From the NCBI GenBank assembly GCA_003952965.2, contig CM025850.1, forward strand, positions 33,088,235 through 33,152,234: a stretch of DNA of 64,000 nucleotides, read 5' to 3'. Below are positions 62,233 to 64,000 of the stretch, one piece after another. The notes under the pieces are model-generated. The model was not told the DNA's origin. It saw only the letters and a list, made by a program, of their open reading frames with translations, and ran no database searches. The position numbers were made by a program, and so were the translations under genes. This DNA comes from Morella rubra (taxonomy: Eukaryota; Streptophyta; Magnoliopsida; Fagales; Myricaceae). Each line of letters begins with the position of its first letter. Position 1 is the stretch's first letter.

Positions 62233-62310
62233 TTGCTTAATTATCGTTCCGTTTCCCACACCCAACGTCAGCCTAGTTTGCTCTACAGTATCGGACGAAG
62301 CCGACTAGAA

Positions 62311-63300
62311 ATGGCGCTCCGGCCAGGACTTGTGAGGCGGTTCATATCTACTTCAATATTCTCCTCTCAATCAGCTCGCCCCGATTTTTCTAAAACCATT
62401 GCCTCTCTTCGTAAAAGTTTGGCCTCTGGTGCTAAAGGTGCTAGCGATGAACCTGCTGCCGATCCTTCAACAACCCTATTTGTCTCCGGTAAAGTTTTGC
62501 TCGCCGAAATTACGATCGCGCAGAGTTATCGTTCTATCATGAATGATTTTATCTCTATATTTGAGTTTTTAGTATGCCGAGAGGTCGCTTTGCAATCTCG
62601 GTGCATTTATTTTATTTCGGGGTTCGCTTAAGAATATTCAGCCTTTAGAAACAATACTGATAGAACTGGGTTTTGTTTTATTAAATAGGTTTAAAAGTTG
62701 GGATTGTTGAGTTATTGGAATTGGTTGATTTTTGCGCAGAAAATAAATTTAGATGCAGCGAAAGATCTTTTATTCAAACACATTGAATAGACAGGGTGAA
62801 AGCTTCCCAAACTTCACTATGAAATTATCATGCATATGTCGGGCCATATAAATGTATAAATAAAAATATTCTACGAAAGTGTCTTTCTGTACTATGTTCC
62901 ATCTAAAGGAAAGCAGGCTCCAATAGCTAGTTGGGTATGTAATTGATGAGAATAGCTATATATCTTCTTTGAAGTTAGAATTCATAGATATTGCTCCTTA
63001 TACCTTTAGCTCGATGCCGAATGTTCAGAGGGTTTTTTCTATTCTATTGCAATTGTTAATATGGGTCGATCACCAAAATATGTTCTCAGGTTCCCACCAC
63101 CTATGGTCGGTGTCTAGGCAGTGACTTGTATTAGTGAAAAATTTCTTGGTGCTGTTGGTGTGATATTATTGTTGTATGCATGATTATGGCCTTTTTATTT
63201 TTTAAGAGTGATTCAACATTTGTGCATTCAGGGCTTAACAAGAGGACCACGTCAGAGAAACTTAAGAAATCTTTCTCTAAGTTTGGTGAAGTGGTTGATG
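62311..63300 (+). CDS. ORRM2: Organelle RRM-domain protein (ORRM2-like), first two exons
   Basis: Exon 1 (62311-62488) encodes an Arg/Ser/Leu-rich presequence (MALRPGLVRRFISTSIFSSQ) typical of mitochondrial import, then a linker ending STTLFVSG, the RNP2 strand of an RRM. Exon 2 (63232-63300) continues LNKRTTSEKLKKSFSKFGEV. Splice sites are GGTAAAG and CAG, in phase; the next donor is GTAAGA at 63301. RNP1 and the rest of the RRM lie beyond the window. The pattern LFVSGL-KRTTSE with FGEV matches the plant organelle RRM proteins such as ORRM2, which assist C-to-U RNA editing in mitochondria. An upstream in-frame TTG is not used as start. The exact orthologue is less certain than the family. 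Confidence 0.8.
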
Positions 63301-64000
63301 GTAAGATCATCTTTCTTACTGGTGTCGCCCTTTTGTTTTTCTTCGTCTTTGAACTGTTTATAGGGGTGTATGATAATCACTTATGTCAATGTTTGCATCT
63401 TGTATGTGAGTTCGCAAACATTGTTTGTGCATTCATTATTGGCCACATGTTATGCTCAGAACAGTTCAATTCCATCCGTCATATTTTCACACAGGTAGTT
63501 CATAAACTCGCAAGCATGTAGCTGCATGGACATAATAAGAATATGGGGAAGGATAGATGGGCCTAGATGATTTGTGTATCATGTGACTTGACAGTAAAGT
63601 AGTTCTTGATACGGGGATACTGGAGCACTGAACCCAAAATATCTAGGACAGGCTTCACTAGGTTTGGTGCAATGCCAGTCACTTTCTCTAATACTGAAGC
63701 TCTGATTGTTGTACTTGAAAATTTTCAGCTACGAAAGATAACTGTTGAGTTTGTTATGTTATGACAATGAACTAGTCCTTATTCATAATGATAATAAGGT
63801 GTGATGATGGGTTCAATTACTTACTCTTTGTGTGACTTAGCAATTCAGAAATTTATATTTGCATGTATATATAATAAGTTCATTATCTGTGTCTTAAATC
63901 TTGCACTGGAATACATCATGACTGTTTTGGGATCATTGGTCTTCGTCCTTCATATAGTTCAGTTGTTATGCCATATAACTCCTCTCTCATTTTTTTTTTT

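Noticed and set aside
62233-62310. Upstream extension of the RRM protein
   Set aside because: It begins at TTG, and the ATG at 62311 gives a normal mitochondrial presequence; plant nuclear genes rarely start at TTG.

Overview
This is nuclear DNA from a eudicot plant: AT-rich, with spliced genes (GT-AG introns and one probable GC-AG intron), plant-type histone H4 genes, a nuclear tRNA-Val, LTR retrotransposons, CACTA and MITE DNA transposons, and a decayed pararetrovirus insertion. The species cannot be named from the sequence. One 1000-base run of N (24084-25083) marks an assembly gap.

Host genes: (1) the 5' part of a CHX20-type cation/H+ exchanger, minus strand, 59-1368, running off the left edge; (2) a tRNA-Val(AAC), minus, 40977-41050; (3) two intronless histone H4 genes, both minus, 42326-42637 and 45094-45405, encoding the same 103-residue protein; (4) a seven-exon KNL2-type gene (SANTA domain plus CENPC-k motif), minus, 53665-56898, rebuilt exon by exon with phases that close on 336 codons; (5) the first two exons of a mitochondrial-type RRM protein (ORRM2-like), plus, 62311-63300, running off the right edge. 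A pollen-receptor-kinase-like pseudogene fragment lies at about 31130-31440, minus.

Repeats, left to right: a gag-only LTR element of SIRE-like Copia type (3897-9450, minus); a solo LTR with a perfect 5-bp target duplication (11447-12651); a full-length but broken Copia element (13738-18587, plus); CACTA copy 1 (18690 to the gap); about 6.9 kb of mixed sequence with a MITE, a Gypsy-type solo LTR (27776-28973) and gene debris; CACTA copy 2 (31946-40178), complete end to end with subterminal palindromes and three internal minisatellites; a Harbinger/Tourist-like MITE (46200-46745); an endogenous caulimovirid (about 46830-53170, minus) with coat, movement, protease, reverse transcriptase/RNase H and viroplasmin regions, all broken; a Mutator-like MITE with 9-bp target duplication (57861-58371); and a Copia 3' LTR remnant (about 60737-61910).

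The host genes do not form a pathway. The window is ordinary gene space separated by layers of transposons. The points most worth checking are the gap-interrupted CACTA pair (possible misassembly or recombination), the short KNL2 with its GC-AG intron, the pararetrovirus architecture, and the retrotransposon that carries gag but no pol.
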